Below, one piece after another: positions 24,446 to 38,202 of a DNA stretch of 64,000 bases. The first letter of the stretch is position 1; every line of letters begins with the position of its first letter. Under the pieces are notes generated by a model, which did not search any database, was not told the DNA's origin, and saw nothing but the letters and a program-made list of their open reading frames with translations. The translations under genes were made by a program, and so were the position numbers. Origin of the DNA: Rotaria macrura (taxonomy: Eukaryota; Rotifera; Eurotatoria; Philodinida; Philodinidae); NCBI GenBank assembly GCA_900239685.1, contig OENT01000285.1, positions 1 through 64,000 on the forward strand, given 5' to 3'.

Positions 24446-27400
24446 ATGAATTGGACTCAACACATGATTGTCTATCTGATTCTATTTCTAATCTATGCCT
24501 GCTGTAATCAACCAGTATATTCTCTTGAAAATGGTCTTCTACGTAAACCACCAATGGTAAGCGAAATCCGGCGTCTTTGGAAGATGATTTTGATATATTT
24601 TTCTTAATAAAAGGGTTGGTTAACATGGCAGAGATTTCGTTGCGTAACAGATTGTCAACAGTATCCCGATACATGTATTAGGTTAGTGAAAGATTATCCT
24701 TCGTGTGCTTTTTTAAAATTTTCTTTCTCTCCTTTTAATAGTACAGTCAATCAAACAGATTACTTTAACGATAGATAGAGTATCAAAGCTAGAGAGGTGT
24801 GGGTTCGAAAAAAAAAAGAAAAAACAGAAATTTTTTGTTGTATATGTCGTTTTATATCTCTAGTTACCTATAAATCTACGTGAAACTGTGTTCGTATGTG
24901 ACGGACACTTTTCGAAAATTTCATTTGATTTCTAGAGAAATTAATACAGGATATTGTGCTGACATTCGGTTGTTATCTTTCAGAATTGCTGGAATCTAAA
25001 TAGAAAAATAAAACATGGTTCATTCTATACTAGTAATGCATGCCTATAAATCAGTAGTAAAAATTTCAATTCATCTCAAAAGAGATAGAACGAGAGTCGT
25101 AGCAAACGATGGTGTGATCGTAGGAATAGCAGTCGTTCAATAGAGAGACATAGCAAACTGGATTGTCTCTGGTGTGCACATGTGCGTGTTATTAGTACTC
25201 TATCATGTAGTAAACACTTTTTCATGATCCATTGAAATATTCGAGAAAGTTTAAAACGGTCAAGAAAGATAACGGGAGAATTCTTAGGAGTTAATGTCTC
25301 CAAGTGAAAGTCTCAATTTTCCATTCGTTGTATACCAGTTTGTAGAGCATACCAAGATGAAGTTCATCGTATGGTTCATTTCTCTTCATAGTAGTTGCAA
25401 TGTAAAACAACTGACTGATTTATCTTGTCACTTTCTACAATTTACTTAAGTTTCGAGATATTCGATAGAAATTCAGAATTTCAAAAGTATTTTAGTTATA
25501 GATTTGTCATATTATAGAATAGAAAATGCTGCATGTGAGAATCTATTTTTACATTATTTTTAAAGAGTAGGAAACTAGTATTTCCCTGTAAAACTTAATT
25601 TCACTTCCACTATGAATTGTAATTGCTGAATTATTATTACAGTTCGAGGCATTTTAGCAGTCCTGAGAGAAAATATTATGTATTGAAAAGATGAAGCTGA
25701 ACTTACTCATAATACAATGCGAAAAAAATGAGTGGTAGAATGCGATATTTTCTTGTCTATAAAATGACCATTTAAAATTGAAACACCTCTCAAGTTCCGA
25801 ATATCCAACATGAATCTCGAAACTTACGCAATATTGTAGAGACCGACTATCCTATTCAATCACGGATTCTCATTAGAATGACGATAAATAATAACGAACT
25901 ACACGGCTTGCATCAGTTCGTCAAGCTCTAGACACTGGTATACAAAGAATTGAAAGATGACATTGGTATTTAGAGACCATTCCTCGTTGGTATCAAAAAC
26001 TTCTTCGTTCATGTTCAGTTGATTATTTTTAGTGAAAAACTGATTCGAACACACGCTAAGTTATTAGTTGACGGTGGATATTTAGCTGCTGGCTATGAAT
26101 ACATTATCATAGATGATTGTTGGCTGAATAAAACACGAGCGACTGTACGTTAAAAATTATCTTACTTAGAGAAGCTCAATCTGATTTTCATAAAATAGGA
26201 CGGTTCATTACAACCAGATTTGCAACGTTTTCCGAGTGGAATTCGTGCATTAGCTGATTATGTTCATTCATTGGGATTAAAGTTCGGCATTTATGAAGAT
26301 TATGGTACTGAAACATGTGCTGGATATCCAGGTGTTCTAGGACATTTAGAGCAGGATGCTCAAAGTAACGTTAAATTCTACGTAAATACTTGATGAAGGA
26401 TGTATCAGCCATATTTTAGCATTTGCTTCATGGACTGTTGATTATTTAAAACTGGATGGATGTAATGCTGACATAAAAGATTTTGATTCTGGTTATCCAT
26501 CGATGGGATATGCATTAAATATAACTGGTTATCCGATAGCATATTCTTGTTCATGGCCAGCCTATCAAGAATTTTCGAAAATCAAACCTAATTATTTTGC
26601 TATTTCGCAAACATGCAATTTATGGAGAAATTGGGGTGATATTGATGATTCCTGGGATAGTGTATATTCAATTGTACAGTGGTTTGGCGATAATCAAGAT
26701 CGTTTATCTTCATTTCATGGTCCAGGACATTGGAATGATCCTGACATGGTAAACAACATGATTTCAGTTGCAATCGATTGGTTCTTTTGTTTTTGTTTGA
26801 CGATTTATAGATTGTAGTTGGTAACTATGGTTTAAGTCCAGGTCAATCACGAGCACAAATGGCATTGTGGTCAATTATGGCTGCACCTCTAATTCTTTCT
26901 GTTGATTTAAGAACAATAAGTGATTGGGCACGTGATATAATTCTAAATAAAAATTTAATTACTATCAATCAAGATCCACTTGGAGTCATGGGACGACGTA
27001 TTCTGAAAGTAAATTGCGCACAATAATAGCCTCGTCAGTGTTAAATCCAACTAGGATACGACTATTTGAGTTCATGTTCAGTCCAAAACGAAGTGTGGCA
27101 AAGAATCGAACTAGCAAAACAAAGATTTTTTGTTCAGATGAGACTTTGCAGCTTAGTGACGATTATTGCACTGTTTTCAAGATGCAAACAGAGATGTGAG
27201 AAAACACGATTTCGATGCGTCATTTTGCCCATGTTGATATCAAACGAACTACAATCTTCTGCTTACTGAATCGAAATTATGTAAATAATGATAATTAAAA
27301 CTATTCTATTGAGTTGGCAACTTAAGTGTTCCTTTCTTAGTTTGACAAATTTTATTCATCAAATAATTGTTCATCTGTTACATCAAGTTACCTTGAACTA

Positions 27401-28277
27401 TGCAGTTGAACAATCATGTATTTATTAAGCATAGATAAATGAGAGAGATCGAGATATATACAAAAACTGTATGTTCATTTTTTCCTCTCAGAAGCGAATC
27501 AGTTAATGATAGATCGATCAATTATAGTCATATAGAATCAAAACATGCTACCTATTGGTTGAAAACTCACTTGAATCCGGGACACGGTCCACAAAAGCGT
27601 CAACCTCCAATTCCTTCACACGTCAAACATATCAAAAGTTTCAACTAAAATTTGTAATCTTGTTGAGTTTTTTAAGAACTTGTCAGTGACAAGTTGTCAC
27701 TGCTTGTCACAAACGTGTTGAATGAATATTTCATAAAAAGATCATTCATTAGGCATAGTGATAAGCTCGTTCAATTTTGTGCTTGCGTCATTAAGGCATT
27801 ATTATAGATCTCATGCTAGCTAAAACGGTAAATGTAAATCACAATGATTCTTTCTCGAAGAACTTTCTTTCGAATTTTTATTATATGGAAGTCAATGAAT
27901 TCTTCTGGTCTCGTTGTAGTTAGATGGTAATGTTGAAGTTTGGAGTAAACAATTGATCGACGATCGTACTGCAGTGAGTTATTTTGTAATTCGGCAACAA
28001 ATTCCCATGTGTATATTTTATACGATTATTTTTATGCTTTTAGTTTGTTGCGCTCTTTCCACAACCATATGGGACACCAATTCATATGAGTGTAAATATA
28101 ACAGATCTTGGTTTAGGTCGTTTCGAAGAATATGATTTCTTTGAAATATTCCATGATGAATTTCTTGGAAAATATCATAAAAATGAACGATATAATTTTA
28201 CAATCAATCCATCTGGCGACGTACATGCATTTTATGTTGAATCAGCGTATTCGAAAACACACCTTATCCATCCATAA
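24446..28277 (+). CDS. NAGA: GH27 glycosidase, alpha-N-acetylgalactosaminidase type
   Basis: Exons 24446-24556, 24614-24681, 26033-26144, 26199-26364, 26420-26748, 26811-27008, 27920-27973 and 28044-28277 encode 423 residues. A hydrophobic N-terminus (residues about 7-26) reads as a signal peptide, as expected for a lysosomal or secreted enzyme. GH27 hallmarks are present: [25 protein letters not shown], nucleophile Asp165 in YLKLDGC, acid/base Asp226 in [23 protein letters not shown] and INQDPLG. The substrate loop reads CSWPAY (196-201). Ser197 and Ala200 are the residues of alpha-N-acetylgalactosaminidases, whereas alpha-galactosidase A has Glu and Leu there, so removal of terminal alpha-GalNAc is the likelier activity. 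Several NXT sites fit glycosylation. Introns 2 (1351 nt) and 6 (911 nt) are long. The gene converges with the phosphatase at 30064. Confidence 0.93.
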
Positions 28278-30063
28278 ATTTTTATTCTTATAAACTAGCA
28301 TATTCTGTTTACATCATTGATATGGTAGTTTAACAACAATTGTTTTTCGTACGTGATTCATTGATTTTTTGGTTAATGACATTCTTTTTCTAAGTTTCTT
28401 TGTCTTTCTGTTATATATTCATGCTCGACTTCGGTGTAGTTTATGTTATTTAGAAGAAAACATTAAGAGTTAAAAATAAAAATTTGAATAAATTTGGTTG
28501 AATCCTTATTAATATAAAGAAGTATTTTCGACCCAAGTAGATCCCTATGTTTTTATTGTAGTACATAGAATACGTTTTCACTCATTACCATCTAGACTAA
28601 TATATAACGAATACAAGTATCCGTAGAGATACTAATTTTATGTTTCACTGTTTGCATTCATCAATTTAATCGGAAGGAACTTTTTAATGTGCATCTTGTC
28701 TACATGCAAATGGATGAAAGTGCCGAGAGTAGACATTACTAGAATTCCGGTTACCGTTTCATGAAAAAACATCCTATGGTATTAATCGTTGAAATTCCAT
28801 GATGGCAAACTTGGTTGTTCAAGGAAAACAGGATTCTTAATAATTAGTCATAGTAAAAACTTAGATAGTTCAATGTATCATTGCAATATCGGTAATATTC
28901 ATTCAATCGTCAATTTCAATTTTCGTTATTTTGGATACTCGTCGAATGAGATGATTGAAATCAATTTCACTAGTCAATTTTACTCTCTCTTAATCAAGAG
29001 TCATTGTGCGACGAGGTCCATAGGACGACAATATGTAAAATCTGCAAAACGAATTTTTAGAAATTAATTATGGAACTTTTTCCTGATGAATGAAAAGGAA
29101 ACAGCGGACGAATATTTATGGAAGAAAAATCATCTTATCAATAATAATGAGAGGTAAATTTTTAAGTATATCTAATATGTATGCTTTTGTGCAGTATCTA
29201 GATTTTGAATTCTTATATGATTGCTAAGTTGTAAGTCATGTATGATACAATGATTATTATTTATAGAGAAATAAAAACTTTCAAGAATCGAAAATAAAAA
29301 GAAAAAAGTTGGTGACTATTCCACTCCGAAGAATTTCATGTTTTTTCACGTCTTATTTCGTTTTTCTCTACAAGAAGACGATGAATGTTAATATTCAAAC
29401 AAAATAACTCATTTGTGAGTAAAAGAGTATCTTGCTCAATTTATCCATTTCGGAAAAAAATTGAACTACATTGATTTTATAAGAGTTTATTGTGAAAAAC
29501 TTCTGATGAATTCATCTGTTTTCATATAAATTTTAACTGTAGATATATTTTGGGCCATGAAACATCCCTTATATGGCTAAAGTGCTTTGCAGTCGAGACA
29601 AAGTTGTACTCAACTAAGTTAATGCTTAAATTAGTTGTTGTTGATGAATACTTTTCACCGACGTACCGGATTGTTTGTGCAGAGAGACGTGCTCTCCTGG
29701 AAATCGTATTCTGTAAGAATTTTAGAAAATCTCACCGCCCGTATCTCCTGTTCAGTAGTGAAGAAAAACATTCCTAAGTTGCTTCGTGATATTATGGTTC
29801 GTGAGAACAACGAAGTTTTATTTTGAAAGCCTTTTGCAAACGAACTTATAAATAATTAGGATAGAATGTGCCGTCGTACAACGAGTAACATATCAAAACG
29901 TATTGAAGCATGCAAATATAATTGTTTTTTGAAGACATTGAGTTACATGTAAAGCGTTTAGATTGAAGAAAGCGAAAAGTTTCATATGTTAGTGTTTTCT
30001 TTTTTTTTTCTTGTTTTTGCTATCTGACCAAGACATTTCACAGAATGAATCAATGCTGCTCTA
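28278..30063. other. Convergent intergenic region, no gene supported
   Basis: Lies between the 3' ends of the GH27 gene (+) and the phosphatase (-). AATAAA motifs at about 28475-28492 may serve the GH27 transcript. Plus-strand frames at 28789-29067 and 29550-29826 are short and carry no recognisable domain; they may be decayed coding fragments but cannot be supported. Confidence 0.5.
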
Positions 30064-33000
30064 TTATGCATTAGGTTGATTAGGAAAAGCTGTCTGTGGT
30101 GACTGTTTTCCTCCATTGAAGACAGCAGCCTTCCGAGTATGTTTCTGCTCAGCTGTGGACGACATACCGTTATTAGAATATAAATCCTTGTGATGATGAG
30201 ATGGTACTATTTGTGATGGGCGTTGCTTATGACTATATTCGACTGGCACTCGATCATTAATACGTGATATACCACTATGTGTTGCTTCAATGGTCGATAT
30301 AGGATTATGTTCATCGACTGATCTACGATCTTTCTTTGTTTCATTAATTGTTTCACGATCGATACTTGAACTCCATAGATAAGTACCAACACGTACCGCC
30401 TAGAAGAAAAAGAAATTTCGGGGAGTTTTTCTTAATTTATTATCGATTCTTTGAGAACTTACTGCAAAAACTGCGATGCAAAAACCTATTATCGCTCCAC
30501 CAATAACATCTGAAGAATGATGTTTATGATCTGTCACACGTGATAGGCAAGTGAAAAAAGCGATTGCAATGCATAAACATTGCAGAAATGGTCTAAGAAA
30601 TCGAAATTTTTGACAGATTAGGCGTGCTTCGAAATAAACCTAAAAGAAAAAATAAGTATTTACTTATTTAGCATAGCTATGAATGAAAAATACTTACAAA
30701 AAGAAAGACAAATGCATATGTTGAAAAACTTGAATGACCTGATGGAAATGATAATTTTGCTTCTCGAAGATCTTTTGCTAATGCTGTCGTATTACACGTA
30801 TAACTTGTAACATATCTATCAAATCGACCAATAGGATTTATTTGTGTAAGGATTTTCTTAAACGATCTGTTCCGATTTCAACAAATTATTACTTTTTCTG
30901 TCAGATACTACATAGTATGATCGATCAATTTTATATTGAGGGTGTACGACCCGAACTTACCGTTAATGAGTTTAAAGAAGAAGATCATACAATCAATTGA
31001 CTATTACCAAACTAAGCTAGTCTGTTTTTCTTAAACGAATATCACGATAATGAGAAACGAAATCCTACTTTTAATTTAGAACTTTCCATCGAGACAATTA
31101 TCCATGGATACCATTGATAATGAATGTATCCAGTATGAATTTTATTTCTATTGTGAATTACGACGATAGCAAAAAGTGTACCTTCCACATCGTTCATTTA
31201 ATTACTCAGATTCGAAGTTCTTATCTTGGAACATGAGCAAAATAGACGTACTGACACTTTGATTTAGGATCAGTGTTGATATAATCTTTCGTATAGGAAA
31301 ATCTCGATTCATCAAACGAGTTTTGAATTCATACGATATTCACGCTAAAAACTAACAAACAAAGTACAGTAACTCACAATAATCAGTGGAAAAAATTTAT
31401 ATTACATATGTGCTTATAGTTCCGTTAGGGCACCATGGGGCTTTGAATTTTGATTCAAACGCAAATTATTATCTGGAAGACTATTTCAAGTATGCCAACT
31501 TGCTAGAGATAATGTGTCCGATAAAATCATGCTTAATTTTTTATGTGAAGTTAAGTATGTATTAAAAATTCAAAAAAGATAAACTTTTCTAGTCCCCATA
31601 CATCCATAATACTATATTCGATTTTCTGTAGAGTTTAATCGAATGAGATCGCTTCTATACAACGTGTATCAGGTAAACATTCGAGAAAAGGAATTTTTTT
31701 GAAAATCAGACATCTCCTAGAAATGGATAGATTGTGAACTGAAATTATGATGAGAACTCATGTAACTTTATATAGTTTGCATGAGAAAGTTATGCAAGTA
31801 TCGATATGAAACGAAAAGAAAAATTGACTTAAATCGGCAGATGTCATCAAAAAAGGATTTCCACATTCGAAAAAACCTACTTACTGTGAAACTCTCAATA
31901 CGCCACTTTGTGTGTCTAACGATTTATAACATTCAATATTAGCCCAAATTGGATTGCAAAGAGTTACGTAATATGGTCTTAATCGACCGATTGTACCTAT
32001 TTGAATGGAACTCGAATTACTTTTTCTTTCCCATATCGATTCTATTTTGGTTACTTACGTTTGCCAACTTCAGTAATGAGAAAGCAAACCGCGGCACCAA
32101 GTCCAAAAAGCCATAACGTTTGAAAAATTGCTATAATATAATCAACGCGTCGATGCTTAACACTATTTTTGTTTGGTGCACGGTAACAATCAAATGGACG
32201 AACTACCCAAATTTCCACGATAAGAAACTAGATTAGAGAAAAATGTCGATGCATGATCAGTTCTGTGCATGAAAGAAATCTCTTGAGATCATGATCAGAA
32301 ATAAATTTTTCTTCATTCATTGTCAATACACTTTTACTATTGCTTTATTGATTTGATAGATCGAACTATCGATAGATGTTTAAATATCTTTATTATGATT
32401 TATTTCAATAAAATTGAACAATGTTATGAATAAAATTTTTGATTTTCAATTTGTCTAAAGTTCGTGGATAATTTAGAAATCACTATCTTTTAGCCCATTG
32501 ATCGAGCTAGGCACGATTAAAAACAATGTTGGTGTATACAAGTAAATGTTTTAATTTCCATTATCGCAATGAACATCAACATTCATCATTCATAATTACA
32601 ACGAAGCAAAGAAGAATTTCTCAAAGTGACTAGATACATTAGAACAAATCTTCTTTGAAAAGGAACAACAACTCGATGAAGTTTTATATTTTAGTCATGT
32701 AAACATTAAACAGGTAGCTTTCTTTTCATTGCATTTCTCTTTTGAATACTCTACATCTAATTTGTAAGATAAATTTAATATCAAACGATAGAATGGAAAT
32801 CGATTGATTGCATGATATTTCTATTGATGAAAATATGATGGATTAGTTTGTTTGAGATATCTTTTAAGTACTACAAGAGCTTGAATGAATTGTTAGATTT
32901 TGTATAAAAGAATTTATTTGTTTCAATTAACAAAAGAGAAAAACACTTCAGTAACATTTCTCTAACAATTTTCTTGAACTTTAAAGCAATAAAATATGCA

Positions 33001-36000
33001 GAATGTGATTACAGGGACGTATTTTTAGTCAAAAAACATTTTTTCTCACTACTCGTTTTCTTATGCGCTATACTGCATATATTAAATAAAAGTATCTTTC
33101 GAAAAAAGAAATTTACACTTAGTATTTAACTGTCAAACGCACTGTAATAACTTTCTTACCAATGAAAATCTCTCGTTTTCTACTACATTACAAGTCTAGT
33201 GACACTGAAAGAAGTTTCTGTCAAGGAGAGATTTCAGCTCGTCATCACTGTCTCTGGCAATGTGCATGAATGACAAATTATGGATTGGAAAGATTCTATG
33301 TTTTTTACTGCGAATCGCTCCAATGTCCGATGGCTCTGCCGGGGGAATAGTAAGACTTGAAAAAAAAGAATAAAATTATTGACCGAATTCAGAACAAATC
33401 AGAACGATCTGAATAAAACCAGGAGAAGTTAGAACTGCTGAGATGCATGACTCGTGCGTTACCTTTACCGAGACGATGATTTAACTTACAATAATAACAG
33501 GGCCAACGCCTCCGTAGACTGCAAGGAGCCACATGGGAACAGTGTCGGGCTTAATTGGATATTGAATGGATGTATCATCACAATAGAAGCCTCTTTGTAC
33601 TGGGTTGATTAGTAAATAAATAAGTGCAAAAATTAGGCATGCTAGAAGATATGCTTGATTAAGGCAAAATAGATTCATTTTTTTGTTTTACTTACTTGCA
33701 GCTATTGCTAAAATATCGTATAGATTATGTATTAAATGGACTCGTCTATTTGTTTTAACTGGAGTTTTATTTTCTAAATCATAATTGTCTTCTTGATCTG
33801 AATCATAATTCTTCATGTCGAGTTCGATTTCACTTGTTCGAGGTGATTCTTAAGACAACGATACAAAAAAAGTTTAGAAATATAATTTTAAAATGAACAA
33901 TGCAAAGAATCGTTCGTCGTTTTATTAATATTAAAAAGGAAAACATTCTATGAAACATAAATATATAGACACCAAGAGAACCACTTTCATTTCCAATTTT
34001 TTTTCTCAGTTAAAAAGTGTGAAACAAGGGACATAATTGAAAAAACAATAAGCACACTTCTTTCTTATCATGGTATATTTAGGTAACGTAGTCTATTTAT
34101 TTTTGCTGCTGACGTTTCTCTCTCCTCTCACTTGCAATATTTACAACTAAAAAGAAAGAAACAGGAAAAATCATGAAGCAGAGTTGCTCGTCTGCTCTAA
34201 TGCATGAAAGGGAGTCAGGTGGTCTCCGTACTCCAAATTTTTTCCTTTTTTCCCCAACTGTAATTAAAAAACATGAAAAACTAATCTTTCTGATAGATGT
34301 CTTGGAATATCATCCTTGCTATATAGAATTTTTATTGATGACATTCATGGAGTTCATTCATAATGGACGCACTGTGTATGTGAGAAAAAACTCTTGAATG
34401 AAACCAGCTTGTTCAAATCTGCGAATTCAATTTTGAGAAATCCTACTATGCACAATCGCTCATTCAACGAATACGTCGAGTTTAAATAAACATATAACGC
34501 ATTGGAAATCTTCGTTGATTTGTAAAATATGCTCTAGAATGAAGACTGAAATCTTTAATATCAAACACTACAAGCAGTCTGACGAATTGGCAGCGAGAAT
34601 ACTAACAATACATAAAATTTCTGGCATGATAAAATACTGTGCGTTTTGTAGGCAAAGTTGCTCATTGTAAAGTACAATATGATGCATTGTTTTAGTATAA
34701 CTTTTTTCAGAAAACACTGGAGAAGTCTATAGCCTTGTTATTGTAAAACAAAAGGAATTGCCAATTACTGCACTAGATCAATTGAGGGAACAAATTTTAA
34801 GATCAATTTTCCTTAATTCTTTTTTGTCAGATCTGTAGATTTCTGATTTATCTGACTTGTTTTAGATGAGAGTTATGATTTTGTTCTGAAGCACCTGATT
34901 TCACCTAATCCCTGCTGAAAAATCGAATATATCAGCTAATCACACTATCACTAACTGAGGTGTATCAGAATGAGGATCGTTCTGATCAGATACTAGATTT
35001 CGTGATACTTTTATCTTAATATTAGTGATATTGTAACTATCAATCTCCCTGAAATCAAGAAATTAATTATTTGATAGTATTGAAATAACAATGACAGATT
35101 ATATAAAGCATGACAACAAATATACCGCTTCGACTCGTAAGATAAAGTATCACTACTTTATAGTATCTTATCATCAGAATTGCAGGCCAATTCGATTACA
35201 AGAAGAAGATTTGGGAATGTCTTAAACGTTAAGAGTTTATTCACTTTCATACTTCGATCGTTTGCAGATAGACAGACAAGATATCCTTCCATACAATATT
35301 GCTATCTAAACTTCGAGTCAATAGTATAATAGCTTTGGCATATTGTTATTGGAATTGCTTCCTAAACACTCATCTGATGTTTCAATTACGAATCGACAAT
35401 ATGCCGATGCATCCTAACAGCTCCATGTTTTTTCTTTTACATGGTGCAAACTGCAAATCTTCGTGATTGTCGTAGTCAAGTTTATTCAACAAATAACGGA
35501 ACACACTTTGTCCACAAATGACTAGCACTTTCAAATTTCATTTCGTGAAAAAATGAATAGAACGACAGCTGCAAAGTTACACGATAAAATAGATCATCGA
35601 AAAAAACACGTACACTCTTCGATAGACAAGAGTATTTTCATTGTGTTTAATATTTTAACGTTATAGAAAATATTTTCTAGTAATAAAGATTAAGTTTTAT
35701 CACAATGCTACTCGACAATATTTTTTTCCTTCCAATATACTATTGTGTCAATGTTAATTATATTAAAATTCATGTTGATTGATTCTTTCCGTGACCATTT
35801 AAGACATATTCCTCGAGAAATAAAAAATAATTCTGAAACTGACATAAATTCATGGCAAACATAAAGGAAAATATTTATACACAGTGTTTGAATGCTCATA
35901 AATGCTTGCTATTAGTTATGTGTGTTGACTTTTGAAATATTACCTTACGCTCATACTCATGCATGAACGTTCTTTATGGATAATATCATGTGCATAGACT

Positions 36001-38202
36001 TACTCATTTCACTGAAAGGGATACTATCATAAAACTATGCCAATATGATCTTCTCGTAAATCATGTTCACATTGATTTAATTAGGTAGATGTTACAAGTA
36101 TCAAGATGATTTTGATTTAGATCTTTTGGTACGATGGAATTTATTCTGCACTATGAATATGCTGAAAAACATTTGTGAACATGGCTTAGTATTCTCTTGA
36201 TACTACGATTTTACAATATAAGTATTCGATTGAAACAAAATGATTATTTATGAAATATTCAGAACGCTGAACTTTGAAATTACACTTGAAAGTATTCGTA
36301 GAAACAATTTTCACGGAAATAGTAGATTGAAAAAGTTTCCAATCATTTCTTGTTTCATATTTTAGGATACGATTATAGTCAAAGAATCAGATTGACTTTG
36401 CTTAATGTCGCTTAGTGTACACTGGCAGATTTCAATATGTATATTTGCCAATAGAAACAATCATCCTGAACTATGCTAAGTAATGAAGCTTTGTTTGCGT
36501 ACAATTTTCCGAATCGAAATTCAAAGTTCTATTTTTCGGAGTCATCGCGGCTTCGTACTAAAAGCTACAAAACAAAATGCATAATCTCGGTAGTCCTAAG
36601 TTAAGAGTTCAAAATTTTGTAAAGACATTCATACTCTACGTCGTGTACATGATCTCGACTTAACAATACAATACTTGACAATAGTCTCTCTTAAGAAAGT
36701 AAGCCCCCCCCTCATAATAAAGCACACCAGATCTTCTATTATGTTCCACCGTAAAAATTTTTTCGGGGGCCTTCTGTTAGAAACCAACTTTATTCCCAAT
36801 ATTTAATTTAAAAGGTTTTCCAGAAAACTAAGTCGATTTTCAGGGTTTTAAGGGTGTTATTGTCATTATAGACACATTATCTTATTATTTCCAATTAAAG
36901 ACACTAAGAATTAAGCATATTTTAATGGAAAAACATAAATTAAAGTTCGTAATTAGCAAAAACATAATTAATTAAAGTGGTCTCCTATTACGTCAGACGA
37001 ACTTTTTCTCCAGGGGGGGGGGTCTTCTATAATGGGGAGTGGGGGGGGGGGGCTGTTAGTTTAACTAACAGGAACTGAAAATATCTGCCGTTGCTTCATG
37101 AAGTTAATAGAAACAGATAGCTAAAATTTTGCATCCTTTTACTAACATACTAAAAGTCCTACATTCAGATTCTATGTATAAAATTACAACTATCCACAAA
37201 ATTGAAATAATTACTTGTGCTGCAGGATCGAAGAATGAATGATTTGAAATTTAAGGACATGAAAATTCTTGCAATCAAAAGGTGACAACAAATGAACGTA
37301 AAGAATTCGAGTAGATATTCTTCAAGTTTGCGAAATTCTTCAATTTTCGAAATAGCAGCTGGTGATACTCTTATTTTTCTTTCAAATCTCACTTTCCCTT
37401 TATGAACTGATAACAAAATCTCGTGCTTCTATAGAATAAAATAGGAGTTAGTTTTTCATTCTTACATCTATTATTATGAATTACGCTTATAATTGTCTAA
37501 AAAAATAGTTACCTCTTAGTTGAATAGTTGAAATAATAAGAAAAGAAGAAAGTAAAAAATATTCAAATGCAACAGATTCTTTTTTTTAAGAATTAGTATA
37601 CATCTTTATTGTTTTATTCGATAAAAGCATGAATGATACAGGTGAAACTAGATGAAGAATGCGTAATCGAAAATATATATTAAAAGGCAAATACTGGTCG
37701 TTGTTCTTATGCTAATATTTGACAAGAAAATATTTTATTTTGCTTACCCGTGTTTCTATGGTGAGAAGATAAACTTTGCTGTTGCCTATCTCGTGTCTGC
37801 CAATCAATGGGTTTTGGTTCATCATTAGAATAATATGCACGCGAGTTATCATATGTATTAAATTGTCCATTATGATGTTGTGGATTGTAATAGGGAGGTG
37901 CTATCGGTCGAAACGAATAACGTAATGGATTATATTCATTGTTACGTTGTATTTGTGATGGATATCTTTCAAGAACATATCGTTTTCTTGAAGCTGAAGG
38001 AAGAAATATATCAGATTTATAATAGCAACGGTTATAGTCAATGGAGAACATAAGAAATCTAATCTTGTTCTTTTGTTTTACTTCATTTTACATGAATGAA
38101 ATTTAAAAAAAAAGAACTTGAAATTAAATCCTATCCAATTTACATTTACTCACATCCGGAGGATTCATTAGATGGAGAAATCGTATAGATAATAGGTTTC
38201 AT
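30064..38202 (-). CDS. Phospholipid phosphatase (LPP/wunen family), nine exons
   Basis: On the minus strand, exons 38154-38202, 37748-37993, 33696-33848, 33490-33641, 32059-32227, 31885-31996, 30698-30866, 30463-30639 and 30064-30399 join in frame to 520 residues. The core is a PAP2 enzyme with about six membrane segments and all three active-site motifs: KRTIGRLRP (about 256-264), FPSGHSS with His338, and SRVTDHKHHSSD (383-394). The block QRGFYCDDTSIQYP matches animal PLPP1-3. These enzymes dephosphorylate lipid phosphates such as LPA and phosphatidate at the plasma membrane (family knowledge). The first two exons add a polar, Tyr/Pro/Arg-rich N-terminal extension of about 100 residues. Their phase fits the core across a 3899-nt intron, but they could be a separate gene. 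Exon 4 has an alternative in-frame acceptor at 33653 (12 nt longer). Other long introns are 1262 and 1018 nt. Confidence 0.88.
36704..37052. mobile_element. Element with C-run/G-run inverted ends in an intron
   Basis: An 8-base C run at 36704-36711 followed by an A/T-rich block with TCTTCTATTATG is mirrored by ATAATGGGGAG and a 12-base G run at 37041-37052; a further 10-base G run sits at 37013-37022. CTTCTAT occurs on both sides. The structure looks like a small palindromic element of about 350 bp lying inside the 3.9-kb intron of the phosphatase gene. Ends are approximate, and homopolymer lengths may be affected by sequencing error. Confidence 0.5.

Noticed and set aside
27670..27720. Short palindrome with repeated TTGTCAC/GTGACAA words in a GH27 intron
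   Set aside because: Too short to call an element; likely a chance hairpin within the 911-nt intron.
28789..29826. Possible gene or transposase remnants between the convergent GH27 and phosphatase genes
   Set aside because: Short frames in different phases without any recognisable motif; chance cannot be excluded.
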